Positions 45,044 to 55,024 of a DNA stretch of 56,617 nt are shown piece by piece. Within the stretch, counting starts at the first letter, position 1; each line of letters begins with the position of its first letter. Made by a program: the position numbers and the translations under genes. The notes below the pieces were generated by a model. The model was not told the DNA's origin. It did not search any database and was given only the letters and a program-made list of their open reading frames with translations. This DNA comes from Clostridiaceae bacterium DTU079 (GTDB lineage: Bacteria > Bacillota > Clostridia > Acetivibrionales > Acetivibrionaceae), in contig LFSC01000036.1 of the NCBI GenBank assembly GCA_001512505.1, forward strand, positions 131,360-187,976, read 5' to 3'.

Positions 45044-46936
45044 ATGAAAATACAGTTAGAGAGCGTAAAACGGCCTATATTTTCAAGGGAAAATGCAAAA
45101 ATAAATATTGCTGAAATGTTTTTTTTCATTTTTTATATAATATCAATTGTGTGTAAATGTGTATATCTCCAATTTCAAAACCAAATTAATTTTAAACCGT
45201 TATTTTCAAAAACCAACATATATATGAGTGTTTCCACGATAGCCTTTGTGCTGGCAGTTTTTGCTTTTTTGCTGGTTTTTTATACGAGAAATAAGTTGGT
45301 GTTTCTGATATTTAATGTGCTTATATCTGCTTTATTGTTTGCCGATGCACTGTATTTGCGTTATTATAATACAATAATAACGGTACCGGTTATTTACAAT
45401 GCGCGGTATTTAGGACCTGTGAAGGAAAGCGTTCTGAGCCTTATCAGAAAAAGAGACATTTTTTATTTTATTGATATACCCTTTTTTATCCTATTTGTGA
45501 TTGTGTATAGAAAAAAGTTTAAGGAAATAAAGTTGCCTTTCTTAAAGAGATGTGTAGCTGCAGTATTGTTGATATTGGTTTCCTTTACAGGGTTCAAGGT
45601 AGCCTACAGCAAAAATGATACTTCGGAGTACGACAATAATTATATTGTTAAGAATTTGGGCATAGGTTATTTTCACTACTATGATATAAGACGCTATGTC
45701 AAGCAAAATTGGAACAGGAATAAAAATCTGAGCAATGATGAGATAAATGAAATTAAGGTTTTTTTTGAGGAGAAAAATGAGCAGTCTAATAAATCCCCGA
45801 AAAAATATTCCGGAATTGCCAAGGGCAAAAACTTGATTATTATTCAAATGGAAGCACTTCAGGGATTTTTAGTTGGGCAGAAGATTAACGGAAAGGAGAT
45901 AACTCCAAACCTTAACAAGCTTATAGAGGAAAGTTTGTATTTTAACAATATATATGTTCAAGTAGCCGGGGGGAATACTTCCGATGCCGAGTTTATGACT
46001 AATACATCTTTATATCCGGCTAAAGAGGGAGCCGCTTATTTTAGGTTCTCTACAAATGAGTATAATACACTTTCAAAAGAGTTGAAGAAGGAAGGCTATG
46101 ACTCCTACGCCCTCCATGCTTATGGCCCTGCTTTCTGGAACAGGACTGAAATGTATAAAGCAATAGGATTTGATAGATTTATCAGTGTCAATGATTATGT
46201 TTTGGATGAGTATATAGGCTGGGGAGGTTGGGCTTTGAGTGATGACTCTTTCTACAGACAGTCTATGGAGATTATTGATGTCCAAAAGCCTTTCTATTCT
46301 TTCTTTATAACGTTGTCCGGACATCATCCTTACACTTATTTCGAAGATAAACAGACCTTTGACGTGGGCAAATATGATAAGACTTATTTTGCAAACTATA
46401 TAAAGGCTCAGAATTATGCAGACGCTGCATTGGGACGCTTTATTGAGAGATTGAAGAATATGGGTCTATATGATAACAGCCTTATTATTGTTTACGGTGA
46501 CCATACCGGGCTTCCGAAAGCTCAATCTAAAGAGCTGTTGGAATTTTTGGGGAAAAAGGATGACAGTGTGGATTGGATTAAGCTCCAGAAAATACCCCTT
46601 GTCATTCATTGCCCGGGAATTGATCCGGAGGTTATAGAAAAGACCGGCGGACAGGTGGATATATTTCCTATGATAGCAAATATGATGGGTATTAAAAATT
46701 ACTATGCCATGGGTAAGGATTTAATAAACAGTGAAAAAGGTTATGCTGTATTGAGAAACGGTTCCGTATTAACCGATGATTATTACTATAGCAGCGAAGC
46801 CGATACGGTTTACGATTTGAAAAACGGATCTGAATTAGATAAAGATATTTATATTGAAGAAATTGAAAAGTACCGGAAAGAGCTTAAAATATCCGACCTG
46901 ATTATTGAAAAGGACGCATTAAGAAAATTAAAATAA
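45044..46936 (+). CDS. LTA synthase family sulfatase-fold protein
   Basis: 630 residues: about five transmembrane helices (residues 23-190), then an extracellular alkaline-phosphatase/sulfatase-fold domain. Catalytic pieces as in LtaS: Glu in IIIQMEALQGF, Thr nucleophile in GNTSDAEFMT, FITLSGHHPYTY and the metal site VYGDHTGLPK. It probably transfers glycerol-phosphate or a related headgroup to a cell-surface acceptor; whether this organism makes true lipoteichoic acid is not shown. ATG 45044 follows GAGG. Single-gene unit beside a deacetylase. Confidence 0.92.
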   Translation: MKIQLESVKRPIFSRENAKINIAEMFFFIFYIISIVCKCVYLQFQNQINFKPLFSKTNIYMSVSTIAFVLAVFAFLLVFYTRNKLVFLIFNVLISALLFADALYLRYYNTIITVPVIYNARYLGPVKESVLSLIRKRDIFYFIDIPFFILFVIVYRKKFKEIKLPFLKRCVAAVLLILVSFTGFKVAYSKNDTSEYDNNYIVKNLGIGYFHYYDIRRYVKQNWNRNKNLSNDEINEIKVFFEEKNEQSNKSPKKYSGIAKGKNLIIIQMEALQGFLVGQKINGKEITPNLNKLIEESLYFNNIYVQVAGGNTSDAEFMTNTSLYPAKEGAAYFRFSTNEYNTLSKELKKEGYDSYALHAYGPAFWNRTEMYKAIGFDRFISVNDYVLDEYIGWGGWALSDDSFYRQSMEIIDVQKPFYSFFITLSGHHPYTYFEDKQTFDVGKYDKTYFANYIKAQNYADAALGRFIERLKNMGLYDNSLIIVYGDHTGLPKAQSKELLEFLGKKDDSVDWIKLQKIPLVIHCPGIDPEVIEKTGGQVDIFPMIANMMGIKNYYAMGKDLINSEKGYAVLRNGSVLTDDYYYSSEADTVYDLKNGSELDKDIYIEEIEKYRKELKISDLIIEKDALRKLK

Positions 46937-47055
46937 ATTATTAGAATTTGGGGAAATTTGTTTTATTTTGGGAGCTTAGGCATCAGTGATGACAGGGAAA
47001 ATAGTTAAATAATTGATAATTTCATTATTGAACGCAGCTCAGGATTAATTTGTAA

Positions 47056-47085
47056 TTGAAATATGCAGTGTTGTTAGTATATAAT
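47056..47085 (+). promoter_or_regulatory. Sigma-A promoter of the deacetylase gene
   Basis: TTGAAA (47056-47061), 18-bp spacer, perfect TATAAT (47080-47085). Confidence 0.6.
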
Positions 47086-47159
47086 TATTTAAAGTAAGTT
47101 TTTATGTCAAAAAGTAAGCAAGTACTCATTAAATTATGAACGAACGGGGCGTATACAAA

Positions 47160-48296
47160 ATGACGACGAAATTTAAATCGAGATTTTTATTGGCTGTTTC
47201 AACTATTGCTATTTCTTTTTCTATACTACTTTCCGGATGCAGTAAGTCACCTAAATTGGGAGATGGGACAAATTCACCTATGCCGGGAGCGGTGACTGAA
47301 AACGGAGGTGGGGAATCGTCTTCTGCACCGGCAGAGCCGACACCTACACCTACAAAGGAACCTCTGCCTACGATTGATGTTCAGAGTGTAAAGCCTAACG
47401 AAGCGGGTAAAATAATGGTAGTTATGTTTCATAATTTTGTTGAGTCTTTTACTCCCACAAAATATGACAAAGGTGAGTATACAACGACTTTCAGTGAATT
47501 TGAAAAGCTGCTTCAGGAATTATATGACAAAGGCTATAGACTTATAAGCATGACGGATTATTTAAATAATAATATTGATGTTCCTGCCGGATGCATACCG
47601 ATGATATTTACATTTGATGACGGAACGGCCGGGCAGTTTAACCTTGTGAATGAAAACGGTACCCTTAAGGCAAACATAAAATCTGCCGTGGGAATAATGG
47701 AAAAGTTTAATGAGAAGCACCCTGACTTTGGACTAAAGGGTACCTTCTATGTGAACCTTGGCAATGGCACTTTTGAGGGAGAAGGTACTTTGGAGCAACG
47801 CCTTAAGTACTTGGTTGACAAGGGGTTTGAAATAGGAAATCATACCTATAACCACATTAACTTAAGGGATACAACCAGTGCGACTGAAATACAGAAACAG
47901 ATTGCTTTGAACCAGAAAACAATTTCAGAATTGATACCGGGATATGTTATGACAACCTTTTCTTTGCCTTACGGTTTGCCGTCTAAAGATCTTCAGAGCT
48001 TTGTAAAGAAGGGGTCATATGAAGGTGTGGAGTACGATAATCAGGCAATTATGGAGGTCGGTTGGGATCCTGCGCTCTCACCGGTAAGTAAGAATTTTAA
48101 TCCCCTTTCGATTCACAGAGTCAGATCTTCCGGCATCAACCCTGTGGATTGCGACTTAGCATGGTGGCTGGAGAGACTTACGAGGGAAGAGCAGTATGTT
48201 AGTGATGGAAATCCCGAAACTGTTACAATTCCTGAGGGGAAATTGGAAAATGTAGATCAGGATAGGTTGCAGGGAAAAACGCTTATAACATATTAG
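47160..48296 (+). CDS. Lipoprotein polysaccharide deacetylase (CE4/NodB)
   Basis: 378 residues. Signal peptide with lipobox LLSGC (Cys27), a Pro/Thr/Ser linker with TPTPTKEP, then a NodB-homology domain. Catalytic base and metal Asp: FTFDDG (Asp153, Asp154); metal histidines GNHTYNH (His228, His232); FSLPYG. Expected to remove acetyl groups from peptidoglycan or other surface polysaccharide outside the cell. ATG 47160 follows GGGG by ten bases; the in-frame ATG at 47136 has no ribosome site. Confidence 0.93.
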   Translation: MTTKFKSRFLLAVSTIAISFSILLSGCSKSPKLGDGTNSPMPGAVTENGGGESSSAPAEPTPTPTKEPLPTIDVQSVKPNEAGKIMVVMFHNFVESFTPTKYDKGEYTTTFSEFEKLLQELYDKGYRLISMTDYLNNNIDVPAGCIPMIFTFDDGTAGQFNLVNENGTLKANIKSAVGIMEKFNEKHPDFGLKGTFYVNLGNGTFEGEGTLEQRLKYLVDKGFEIGNHTYNHINLRDTTSATEIQKQIALNQKTISELIPGYVMTTFSLPYGLPSKDLQSFVKKGSYEGVEYDNQAIMEVGWDPALSPVSKNFNPLSIHRVRSSGINPVDCDLAWWLERLTREEQYVSDGNPETVTIPEGKLENVDQDRLQGKTLITY

Positions 48297-48406
48297 TTGA
48301 AATCTTTAAATTTAATAAATGAAATTATCACAAAAAATAATAATTAGGAATTATTAAGCGTTAATTAATCATAATAATAATAAGCAATGCGATGTTGATT
48401 AAAAAT

Positions 48407-48439
48407 AAAAGCGGAGGGGATGTTTATCTCTTCGCTTTT
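48407..48439 (+). terminator. Terminator after the deacetylase gene
   Basis: AAAAGCGGAGGGG (48407-48419), seven-base loop, TCTCTTCGCTTTT (48427-48439): 13 pairs with three G-T. The hairpin is about 110 bp past the stop, in an AT-rich stretch. Confidence 0.78.
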
Positions 48440-48533
48440 GTCTAAGTTTTATTTTTAGTGACATTCCAGTACTACCAACTAATTACATTTTTCATAAGAT
48501 GAGAAATGAAAATATTTGATTAATAATTAAGAT

Positions 48534-48562
48534 TTGCATAAAAAATAATACTGTATTATAAT
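48534..48562 (+). promoter_or_regulatory. Promoter of the 110-residue protein gene
   Basis: TTGCAT (48534-48539), 17-bp spacer, perfect TATAAT (48557-48562). It leaves a very AT-rich leader of about 130 bases; nothing else is seen in 48440-48701. Confidence 0.48.
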
Positions 48563-48701
48563 TAATGTGTATAATATTACATAAATAATGAATTATATGT
48601 TTTGTATCATATAATTTTTATTTTATCTATTGCAAGACATGTTTATCTAAATATTATTATTTTAATTTAAATTATTATTATCATTATAGGGAGTGTTTCT
48701 A

Positions 48702-49034
48702 ATGGGTAAGATTAGTTCTAAAAGTAGTTCCGGTAAAACAGGTAAGAAAGTACAGACAGATATCGATGTAAAGAGAAAAGCTGTTAAACTTGTTATTTAC
48801 CATTTAAAGAAAAAAGTTTCAAAAGATTACATTGGTTCGGAACACATCCAGGAATGGATAGAGGAGATGGAAGAGCTATTGGAAAAGCCCGAATTTGATT
48901 TGGTTGAGTTTGTAGAAATGAGAAAGAAGTTAAATGACATAATTGAGAGAACCTTGGATGAAGAGATGCGGTTTAAGCTTAGGGATTCATGGTATAGTTT
49001 CGGTAGGGCATTGGACAAAAAAGTAAAACGGTGA
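48702..49034 (+). CDS. Hypothetical basic helical protein
   Basis: 110 residues, no family recognised. A Ser/Gly/Lys-rich start (MGKISSKSSSGKTGKK) precedes a mostly helical, charged region (VKRKAVKLVIYHLKKKVSKDY; EEMEELLEKPEFDLVEFVEM) and a basic end KKVKR. No membrane segment and no cysteine. TAGGGAG (48687-48693) is eight bases before ATG 48702. Its own promoter and a strong terminator argue for a real, separately expressed gene. Confidence 0.75.
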   Translation: MGKISSKSSSGKTGKKVQTDIDVKRKAVKLVIYHLKKKVSKDYIGSEHIQEWIEEMEELLEKPEFDLVEFVEMRKKLNDIIERTLDEEMRFKLRDSWYSFGRALDKKVKR

Positions 49035-49067
49035 TAAAAGAAAAGAAAAATTTATATATTAAAAATT

Positions 49068-49118
49068 AAAAATCAGGGTCACTAATACTAGCATGTATTG
49101 GCGAACCCTGATTTTTTT
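49068..49118 (+). terminator. Rho-independent terminator after 48702 gene
   Basis: AAAAATCAGGGT (49068-49079) and ACCCTGATTTTT (49105-49116), 12 pairs; the 25-base middle can itself form AATAC-TAGCAT-GTATT. Confidence 0.9.
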
Positions 49119-49217
49119 ATTCACATTTTTTATTCTGTCCATTATTGTGGAAATGTTATACAGCATAAGGGAAATGTATTATTATATAAAAAGAAAACTA
49201 TTGAATGAGGTGGGACT

Positions 49218-49388
49218 GTGTTAAAACTGATAAGAAGAAAGACTGCAGGGATATATAACAGACAGATCGGTAAAATGAGAAAGGATTTAATTGTTAGTTT
49301 ACGAAGAAAAGGTATTCAAATTTCCAATGTTCAGATAGACATAGAGCAAAATAGTGTTTTGTTGAGGCTGTCCATGCCTCAGGAATAA
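49218..49388 (+). CDS. Small basic protein of 56 residues, unknown
   Basis: GTG 49218 opens 56 codons ending at TAA 49386-49388, with GAGGTGG (49207-49213) four to five bases before the start. The product begins MLKLIRRKTAGIYNRQIGKM and is basic in its first 32 residues, then more neutral (IQISNVQIDIEQNSVLLRLS). No family recognised; too short for most ORF lists. It lies between the terminator at 49068 and the argH terminator. The good ribosome site is the main support. Confidence 0.55.
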   Translation: MLKLIRRKTAGIYNRQIGKMRKDLIVSLRRKGIQISNVQIDIEQNSVLLRLSMPQE

Positions 49389-49477
49389 ATACGGTTATAA
49401 AAAATGTTAAGAAAAAATACCGGAATCTTAAGTCAATTTTTCATCTTTTTTATTTATTCAATAGAATTGGTATCGGG

Positions 49478-49529
49478 AAAAATAAAATTACGGCTGAGAA
49501 AGGTTTTCTTGGATTTGCTTCTCAGCCGT
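49478..49529 (-). terminator. Terminator of argGH (minus strand)
   Basis: ACGGCTGAGAA (49490-49500) and TTCTCAGCCGT (49519-49529), 11 perfect pairs. Read on the minus strand, the stem is followed by AATTTTATTTTT. Confidence 0.85.
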
Positions 49530-49563
49530 TAATAAAAGACCTTATATTTTATTCTGAAAGACT

Positions 49564-50940
49564 CTATATTTCGGATAAAAATTTCATTCCATTTTCTATT
49601 GCCTTCATGACACTTTCTTTAGCAGGACCTCCGGGAAGATTTCTGCCGGATACGCATTTTGAAAGGCTAATTTCTTCATATACGTCTTCTTCAATATTTT
49701 CATGAAAGCTTTTAAATTCACTAATATTAAGCTCGTCAATTGCTTTGTTGTTTTCTATGCAGTAAAGCACCATTTTGCCGATGATTTCGTGGGCACTTCT
49801 AAAGGGTATGCCTTTTTTTACAAGGTAGTCTGCCATATCGGTGGCATTGGTAAATCCGCCTTGGGCAGCTTTGTACATTTCATCTTTTTTAACCTTCATT
49901 GTCTCGATCATTTTTGTAAATACCGGAAGACACATTTTTACCGTATCGACGGCATCAAAAACCGCCTCTTTATCTTCCTGCATATCCTTGTTGTAAGCAA
50001 GGGGCAATGATTTCATAACCGTAAGTAATGTCATAAGGCTTCCGTAGACTCTTCCGGTTTTACCTCTTACCAGTTCTGCCACGTCCGGATTCTTTTTTTG
50101 AGGCATTATACTGCTCCCCGTGCTGTAAGCATCATCCAGTTCAATAAAGGAAAATTCATGGGAAGACCATAAAATGATTTCCTCACTGAACCTGCTAAGA
50201 TGCATCATTAAAAGGGATAGACATGAGGTTAACTCAATGGCAAAATCCCTGTCTCCCACGGCATCAAGGCTGTTTTCCGTAATTTCGTCGAAACCCAGCT
50301 CCTTTGCCACCATATATCTATCCAAGGGATAGGTGGTGGAGGCCAATGCCCCGGAGCCCAAGGGCATTATATTAATTCTTTTATAACAATCATTAAGCCT
50401 TTCGATGTCCCGCTTAAACATCTGAAAGTATGCCATCATGTGATGGGCAAAGGTTATGGGCTGTGCCCTTTGCAGATGAGTATAGCCCGGAAGAATGGTG
50501 TCAAGGTTTTCCTTTGCTATATCGATAAGTGTCTTTTCAAGGGCTACGATCATATTTTTTATTTCTATTATCTCATCCCTAAGATACATCCTGATATCAA
50601 GGGCTACCTGATCATTGCGGCTTCTCCCGGTGTGTAGCCTTTTACCCACATCACCTATTCTCGATATGAGAATTTTTTCAATATTCATATGGATATCTTC
50701 AGCATCAATTTCAAATTCAACCTTGCCCTCTTCAATATCATTGAGTATTTCCTTCAGAGTATTCTGAATCAATATCGAATCCTCCTCAGGAATGATATTG
50801 CATTTGCCAAGCATTTTAGCATGGGCAATGCTGCCTAGAATGTCTTGTTTATACATGCGGCTGTCAAACCTTATGGATGAGTTGAAATCATCCACGGATT
50901 TGTCAGTACTTTTCTCAAACCTACCGCCCCAAAGCTTCAT
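49564..50940 (-). CDS. argH: Argininosuccinate lyase
   Basis: Cleaves argininosuccinate to arginine and fumarate, the last step of arginine synthesis. 458 residues. Fumarase-superfamily signature [12 protein letters not shown] near residue 280; N-terminal [39 protein letters not shown]. Minus strand, nine bases after argG, with AAGGTGA before its ATG; one argGH operon. Confidence 0.98.
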   Translation of the reverse strand: MKLWGGRFEKSTDKSVDDFNSSIRFDSRMYKQDILGSIAHAKMLGKCNIIPEEDSILIQNTLKEILNDIEEGKVEFEIDAEDIHMNIEKILISRIGDVGKRLHTGRSRNDQVALDIRMYLRDEIIEIKNMIVALEKTLIDIAKENLDTILPGYTHLQRAQPITFAHHMMAYFQMFKRDIERLNDCYKRINIMPLGSGALASTTYPLDRYMVAKELGFDEITENSLDAVGDRDFAIELTSCLSLLMMHLSRFSEEIILWSSHEFSFIELDDAYSTGSSIMPQKKNPDVAELVRGKTGRVYGSLMTLLTVMKSLPLAYNKDMQEDKEAVFDAVDTVKMCLPVFTKMIETMKVKKDEMYKAAQGGFTNATDMADYLVKKGIPFRSAHEIIGKMVLYCIENNKAIDELNISEFKSFHENIEEDVYEEISLSKCVSGRNLPGGPAKESVMKAIENGMKFLSEI

Positions 50941-50949
50941 TTTATCACC

Positions 50950-52167
50950 TTATTTGATATTATTCTTTTCTTTCATGAGTGCATTAACCTTTAACGGAAG
51001 ACCGAAGAGATTGATAAATCCTTCCGCATCCTTTTGATTGTAGACCGCATCTTCACCGAAGGTTGAGAGCTCTTCACTGTACAGAGAGTAATCGGATTTT
51101 GCTCCCGCACTCATTACATTACCCTTATATAGCTTAAGCCTTACGGTACCGGTTACCGTCTGCTGTGTAACATCAACGAAAGCAGACAAAGCTTCACGAA
51201 GAGGAGTAAACCATTGACCGTAATAAACCAGTTCGGCAAATTTTTGAGATACAATATCCTTGTAATGGAGAGTATCGCGATCAAGGCAGAGGAGCTCCAA
51301 TTCTCTATGGGCCGCATAAAGAATAGTTCCTCCCGGAGTCTCATAAACTCCTCTGGACTTCATTCCCACAAGCCTGTTTTCTACCATGTCCACAATACCT
51401 ATACCGTTTTCACCGCCGATTTTGTTCAATACTTCTATTAACTCAACAGGACCGTATTCTTTTCCGTTTACCTTCTTGGGAATACCTTTTTCAAAATATA
51501 TTTCAACATAAGTCGGTTTATCCGGCGCTTTTTCCGGTGGAACCATAAGCTTTAATATTTTGTCATATTGCGGTTCATTCCACGGATCCTCAAGGTCTGA
51601 ACCTTCATGGCTCAAATGCCAGAGATTTCTATCCATACTGTAGTTGTCTTTTTTGGTTACGGGAATGGGGATATTTCTAGCCTCTGCGTATTCAATAGCA
51701 TCTTCCCTGGATTTGATATTCCATATTCTCCATGGAGCAATAATCTTTAAGTGCGGAGCCAAGGCTTTAACGGTAAGTTCAAAGCGAACCTGGTCGTTTC
51801 CCTTTCCTGTGGCACCATGGGCTATGGCAGTAGCGCCTTCTTTTTTAGCAATTTCCACCATTCTCTTGGCTATAATCGGTCTTGCAAAGGATGTACCCAA
51901 AAGGTATTTTCCTTCGTATACGGCACCGGCCTTTAATGTAGGGAATATATAGTCGGTGACAAATACTTCTTTCAAGTCTTCTATATATATCTTGCTTGCT
52001 CCCGTCTTAATTGCCTTTTCGTTTAGGGGTTCAAGTTCTTCTCCCTGACCTACGTCTGCAGCCATTGCGATGACCTCATAATCATAATTTTCCTTTAGCC
52101 AAGGAATAATTATAGATGTATCCAAACCTCCGGAATAGGCAAGGATTACTTTTTCTTTTTGACTCAT
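50950..52167 (-). CDS. argG: Argininosuccinate synthase
   Basis: ATP-dependent joining of citrulline and aspartate to argininosuccinate. 405 residues. PP-loop [11 protein letters not shown] at the N-terminus; [29 protein letters not shown] at 52167 with AGGAGGT upstream. The leader holds a 10-bp inverted repeat (52195-52234). Earlier arginine genes are not in this window. Confidence 0.98.
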   Translation of the reverse strand: MSQKEKVILAYSGGLDTSIIIPWLKENYDYEVIAMAADVGQGEELEPLNEKAIKTGASKIYIEDLKEVFVTDYIFPTLKAGAVYEGKYLLGTSFARPIIAKRMVEIAKKEGATAIAHGATGKGNDQVRFELTVKALAPHLKIIAPWRIWNIKSREDAIEYAEARNIPIPVTKKDNYSMDRNLWHLSHEGSDLEDPWNEPQYDKILKLMVPPEKAPDKPTYVEIYFEKGIPKKVNGKEYGPVELIEVLNKIGGENGIGIVDMVENRLVGMKSRGVYETPGGTILYAAHRELELLCLDRDTLHYKDIVSQKFAELVYYGQWFTPLREALSAFVDVTQQTVTGTVRLKLYKGNVMSAGAKSDYSLYSEELSTFGEDAVYNQKDAEGFINLFGLPLKVNALMKEKNNIK

Positions 52168-52194
52168 ACAAATACCTCCTCAAATATGTTAAAA

Positions 52195-52234
52195 TATAGT
52201 TTAATAATGCTTAACTTTGGGGGTTTAAACTATA
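52195..52234 (-). promoter_or_regulatory. Inverted repeat in the argG leader
   Basis: TATAGTTTAA (52195-52204) and TTAAACTATA (52225-52234), 10 perfect pairs with a 20-base middle containing a C-rich run on the minus strand. It lies 28-67 bases before the argG start. It does not match an ArgR box well; it may be an operator or a leader hairpin. Confidence 0.55.
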
Positions 52235-52442
52235 GACAACGCAACATGTATTTACAATTTGCAGCCATAAGCGCTGTCCATGGTTATAAACCGCAGCAAT
52301 ACCGATTTAACTTGCTTAATGCGATTTTATAGTATATGCAAAGTTGAAGCTTTCATTATAATGAGATATATTATATAATAAAATGTATAAATATGCAATA
52401 AAATATATAATTATTCATGAATTTTTGGAGTTGATATATAAG

Positions 52443-52931
52443 ATGATTATTATGGGAATAGATCCCGGATTTGCAATTACAGGGTACGGTATAGTAAAAT
52501 ATGAAGGGAACAGGTTTACTGCCATCGATTACGGAGCTATTACGACCGAAAGCTCAATGGAGCTTTCCAAAAGGCTTTTGCTTCTGTATAACGGTTTGGT
52601 GGATATTATAGATAAGTTTAGGCCGGAGGCAATATCTATAGAAGAACTTTTTTTTAACAAAAATACAAAGACTGCGCTTAATGTCGGACATGGCAGAGGT
52701 GTTGCGGTTTTAGCTGCAGCACAGTCCGGGATTGATGTTTTTGAATATACCCCCCTTCAGGTAAAGCAGGCTGTAGTTGGCTATGGCAGGGCAGAGAAAG
52801 TCCAGATTCAGCAAATGGTAAAGATAATTCTGAATCTTTCTGAAATTCCGAAACCGGATGATGTGGCTGATGCATTGGCAGTAGCTGTTTGTCACGGAAA
52901 TTCTTATAAAACGTCAAGCTTTGGACGCTAA
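52443..52931 (+). CDS. ruvC: Crossover junction endodeoxyribonuclease RuvC
   Basis: Holliday junction resolvase, 162 residues, RNase H fold. Catalytic acids: Asp in [13 protein letters not shown], Glu in SIEELFF, and Asp pair in [18 protein letters not shown] 52443 lies 12 bases after GGAG; the upstream in-frame extension to 52383 has no ribosome site. Head of ruvCAB, acting with RuvAB in recombination repair. Confidence 0.97.
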   Translation: MIIMGIDPGFAITGYGIVKYEGNRFTAIDYGAITTESSMELSKRLLLLYNGLVDIIDKFRPEAISIEELFFNKNTKTALNVGHGRGVAVLAAAQSGIDVFEYTPLQVKQAVVGYGRAEKVQIQQMVKIILNLSEIPKPDDVADALAVAVCHGNSYKTSSFGR

Positions 52932-52959
52932 ATTTTAATATAAAACGGAGGATAAAAAA

Positions 52960-53568
52960 TTGTTTGCGTATATAAAGGGCAGGTTAGCATATAAGTATAA
53001 CGATTATCTTATAATTGAAGCCAACGGAATAGGATACAGGGTTTTTACCGCGCTTTCCACCGTTGAGAGTATCGGTCCGGTGGGGGATGAAGTCAAAGTT
53101 TACACTTACCTTTATGTAAGGGAGGATAATATAAGCCTTTATGGTTTCCGCACGGAAGAAGAGCTGGGGATGTTTGAGCTTTTAATCGGTGTTTCGGGAG
53201 TCGGACCGAAGGCAGCTTTATCGGTATTGTCGTCCATGACCCCTTCAAGATTCAGTCTGGCCGTCATAACCGATGATATAAAGGCATTGACGAAAGTACA
53301 GGGTATCGGTAATAAAACGGCTCAGAGGATAATTCTTGAGCTCAAGGACAAGATAAATAAAGAACAGCTTGCTTTAGGGGAAGGTTTTGAACCGGATAAG
53401 GAAGATATAGGCAAGGAAGGATCCAGAGTTTCGGAGGCGATAAGTGCCTTGATGATTCTGGGTTATACATCGATGGAAGCCAGGAAAGCCGTTATGAGCG
53501 TTTATTCGGAAGACATGGATCTTGAAGAAATCATTAAAAATGCACTTAAAGGACTTGCAAAAAGCTAG
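52960..53568 (+). CDS. ruvA: Holliday junction branch migration protein RuvA
   Basis: 202 residues. Domain I OB fold (MFAYIKGRLAYKYNDYLIIE), domain II with HhH motifs (LIGVSGVGPKAALSVLS; KVQGIGNKTAQRIILELKDK), flexible linker, and domain III (SEAISALMILGYTSMEA) that contacts RuvB. TTG start with GGAGG (52947-52951). Confidence 0.97.
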   Translation: MFAYIKGRLAYKYNDYLIIEANGIGYRVFTALSTVESIGPVGDEVKVYTYLYVREDNISLYGFRTEEELGMFELLIGVSGVGPKAALSVLSSMTPSRFSLAVITDDIKALTKVQGIGNKTAQRIILELKDKINKEQLALGEGFEPDKEDIGKEGSRVSEAISALMILGYTSMEARKAVMSVYSEDMDLEEIIKNALKGLAKS

Positions 53569-53612
53569 GAAGCTGAATTTGCGGATTTATTTATGTATTC
53601 GGAGGTTATAAT

Positions 53613-54605
53613 ATGGAGGACAGGCTTGTTGATTGCAAATTGAAGGAAGAGGATTATGAGGAGCTTAGTTTGAGGCCTCGCAAGCTAAGCGAATATATAG
53701 GACAGACCAAGGTTAAGGAAAACTTGCTGGTGTTTATCGAAGCAGCAAAAAAAAGAAAAGAAGCTTTGGACCATGTGCTTCTTTACGGACCGCCGGGATT
53801 GGGCAAGACAACCCTTGCAGGTATAATTGCATCGGAGTTGGGAGTAAATATACGAATTACATCGGGACCGGCTATCGAAAAGCCGGGGGATCTGGCTGCA
53901 ATATTAACCAATCTGGGGAATTTTGATGTTCTTTTTATAGATGAGATCCACAGGCTGAGCAGAAGTGTGGAAGAGATATTGTATCCGGCTATGGAGGATT
54001 ATGCCCTAGATATAATAATCGGAAAGGGGCCCAGTGCCCGTTCGATAAGGCTGGATTTACCGAAATTCACCCTAATTGGGGCTACAACCAGGGCAGGACT
54101 TTTGACATCTCCTTTAAGGGACAGATTTGGGGTGATCAACAAGCTTGAAATGTATACCACTGAAGAATTGAAGCTTATAGTGCAAAGGTCCGCACAAATT
54201 TTAAATGCCGGTATTGAGGAGGAGGCAGCGGAAGAAATAGCACGGCGTGCGCGGGGAACACCAAGGATTGCCAACAGGATATTAAAGCGGGTAAGGGATT
54301 TTGCCCAAGTTAAGTCCGATGGTTTTATAACGTATGATATTGCAAAAATGGGTCTTGATGCACTGGAAGTTGACAAAATGGGTCTTGATGCGGTGGATAG
54401 AAATCTTCTTATGAGTATTATCGACAAGTTTGCCGGCGGTCCCGTAGGGCTTGAAACCCTTGCGGCCACAATTGGAGAGGAACCCGGTACCATTGAGGAT
54501 GTATACGAGCCTTATCTTTTGCAGTTGGGATTCATTAATAAGACACCCAGGGGAAGGGTTGCAACGAAGCTTGCGTATGAGCATTTCGGACTCAGGTATG
54601 AGTGA
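53613..54605 (+). CDS. ruvB: Holliday junction branch migration helicase RuvB
   Basis: AAA+ ATPase of 330 residues that drives branch migration with RuvA. Walker [10 protein letters not shown], Walker B LFIDEIHR, sensor 1 LIGATTRAG, arginine finger region PLRDRFG, C-terminal winged helix ([20 protein letters not shown]). GGAGG precedes ATG 53613. A short direct repeat, DKMGLDAVD after [10 protein letters not shown], is seen near residue 250. Confidence 0.98.
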   Translation: MEDRLVDCKLKEEDYEELSLRPRKLSEYIGQTKVKENLLVFIEAAKKRKEALDHVLLYGPPGLGKTTLAGIIASELGVNIRITSGPAIEKPGDLAAILTNLGNFDVLFIDEIHRLSRSVEEILYPAMEDYALDIIIGKGPSARSIRLDLPKFTLIGATTRAGLLTSPLRDRFGVINKLEMYTTEELKLIVQRSAQILNAGIEEEAAEEIARRARGTPRIANRILKRVRDFAQVKSDGFITYDIAKMGLDALEVDKMGLDAVDRNLLMSIIDKFAGGPVGLETLAATIGEEPGTIEDVYEPYLLQLGFINKTPRGRVATKLAYEHFGLRYE

Positions 54606-54653
54606 GGTTTACGTTAGACAGCTTGATATAATATAGGTGGTGGGATATATTAT

Positions 54654-54881
54654 ATGTATGGATTTCAGACAATGGGAAAGATGCTTATTATTATCGGAGC
54701 AGTTTCAATACTGGTGGGTATTTTGGTCTATTTAGGAGGAAGACTGGGATTGGGAAAGCTTCCGGGAGACATATTATACAGCAAAGGAAACTTTACATTC
54801 TACTTTCCTCTGGCTACCAGCCTGATTATCAGTTTAATCCTTACAGCTATTATGTTTTTGTTGCGTTTAAGAAATAGATAA
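54654..54881 (+). CDS. DUF2905 family membrane protein
   Basis: 75 residues with two transmembrane helices (about 9-29 and 49-70) and the family loop GRLGLGKLPGDILYSKGNFTF. Function unknown; often encoded next to ruvB in Firmicutes, as here (48 bp downstream). AGGTGGTGGG precedes ATG 54654; ATG 54672 is also possible. Confidence 0.93.
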   Translation: MYGFQTMGKMLIIIGAVSILVGILVYLGGRLGLGKLPGDILYSKGNFTFYFPLATSLIISLILTAIMFLLRLRNR

Positions 54882-55024
54882 GTACATTTTTGCTTAATAT
54901 GAATTTATTAATTGGATATTTTAAGCATAAATATTGATTTTTTTTCTAGATTGTGCTAATGTATAATTGGAATGATTTATTATATAATTTTGTTCTATTC
55001 TGGGGTTAAGGGAGTCAATGATGT

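Noticed and set aside
52405..52425. TTCATGAATTTTT before ruvC as an ArgR box
   Set aside because: Only one half-site fits, and it lies nearer to ruvC than to the argG leader elements.
54882..55024. Promoter for pilM
   Set aside because: TATAAT occurs at 54962 and 54983, but neither has a -35 at 16-18 bp.
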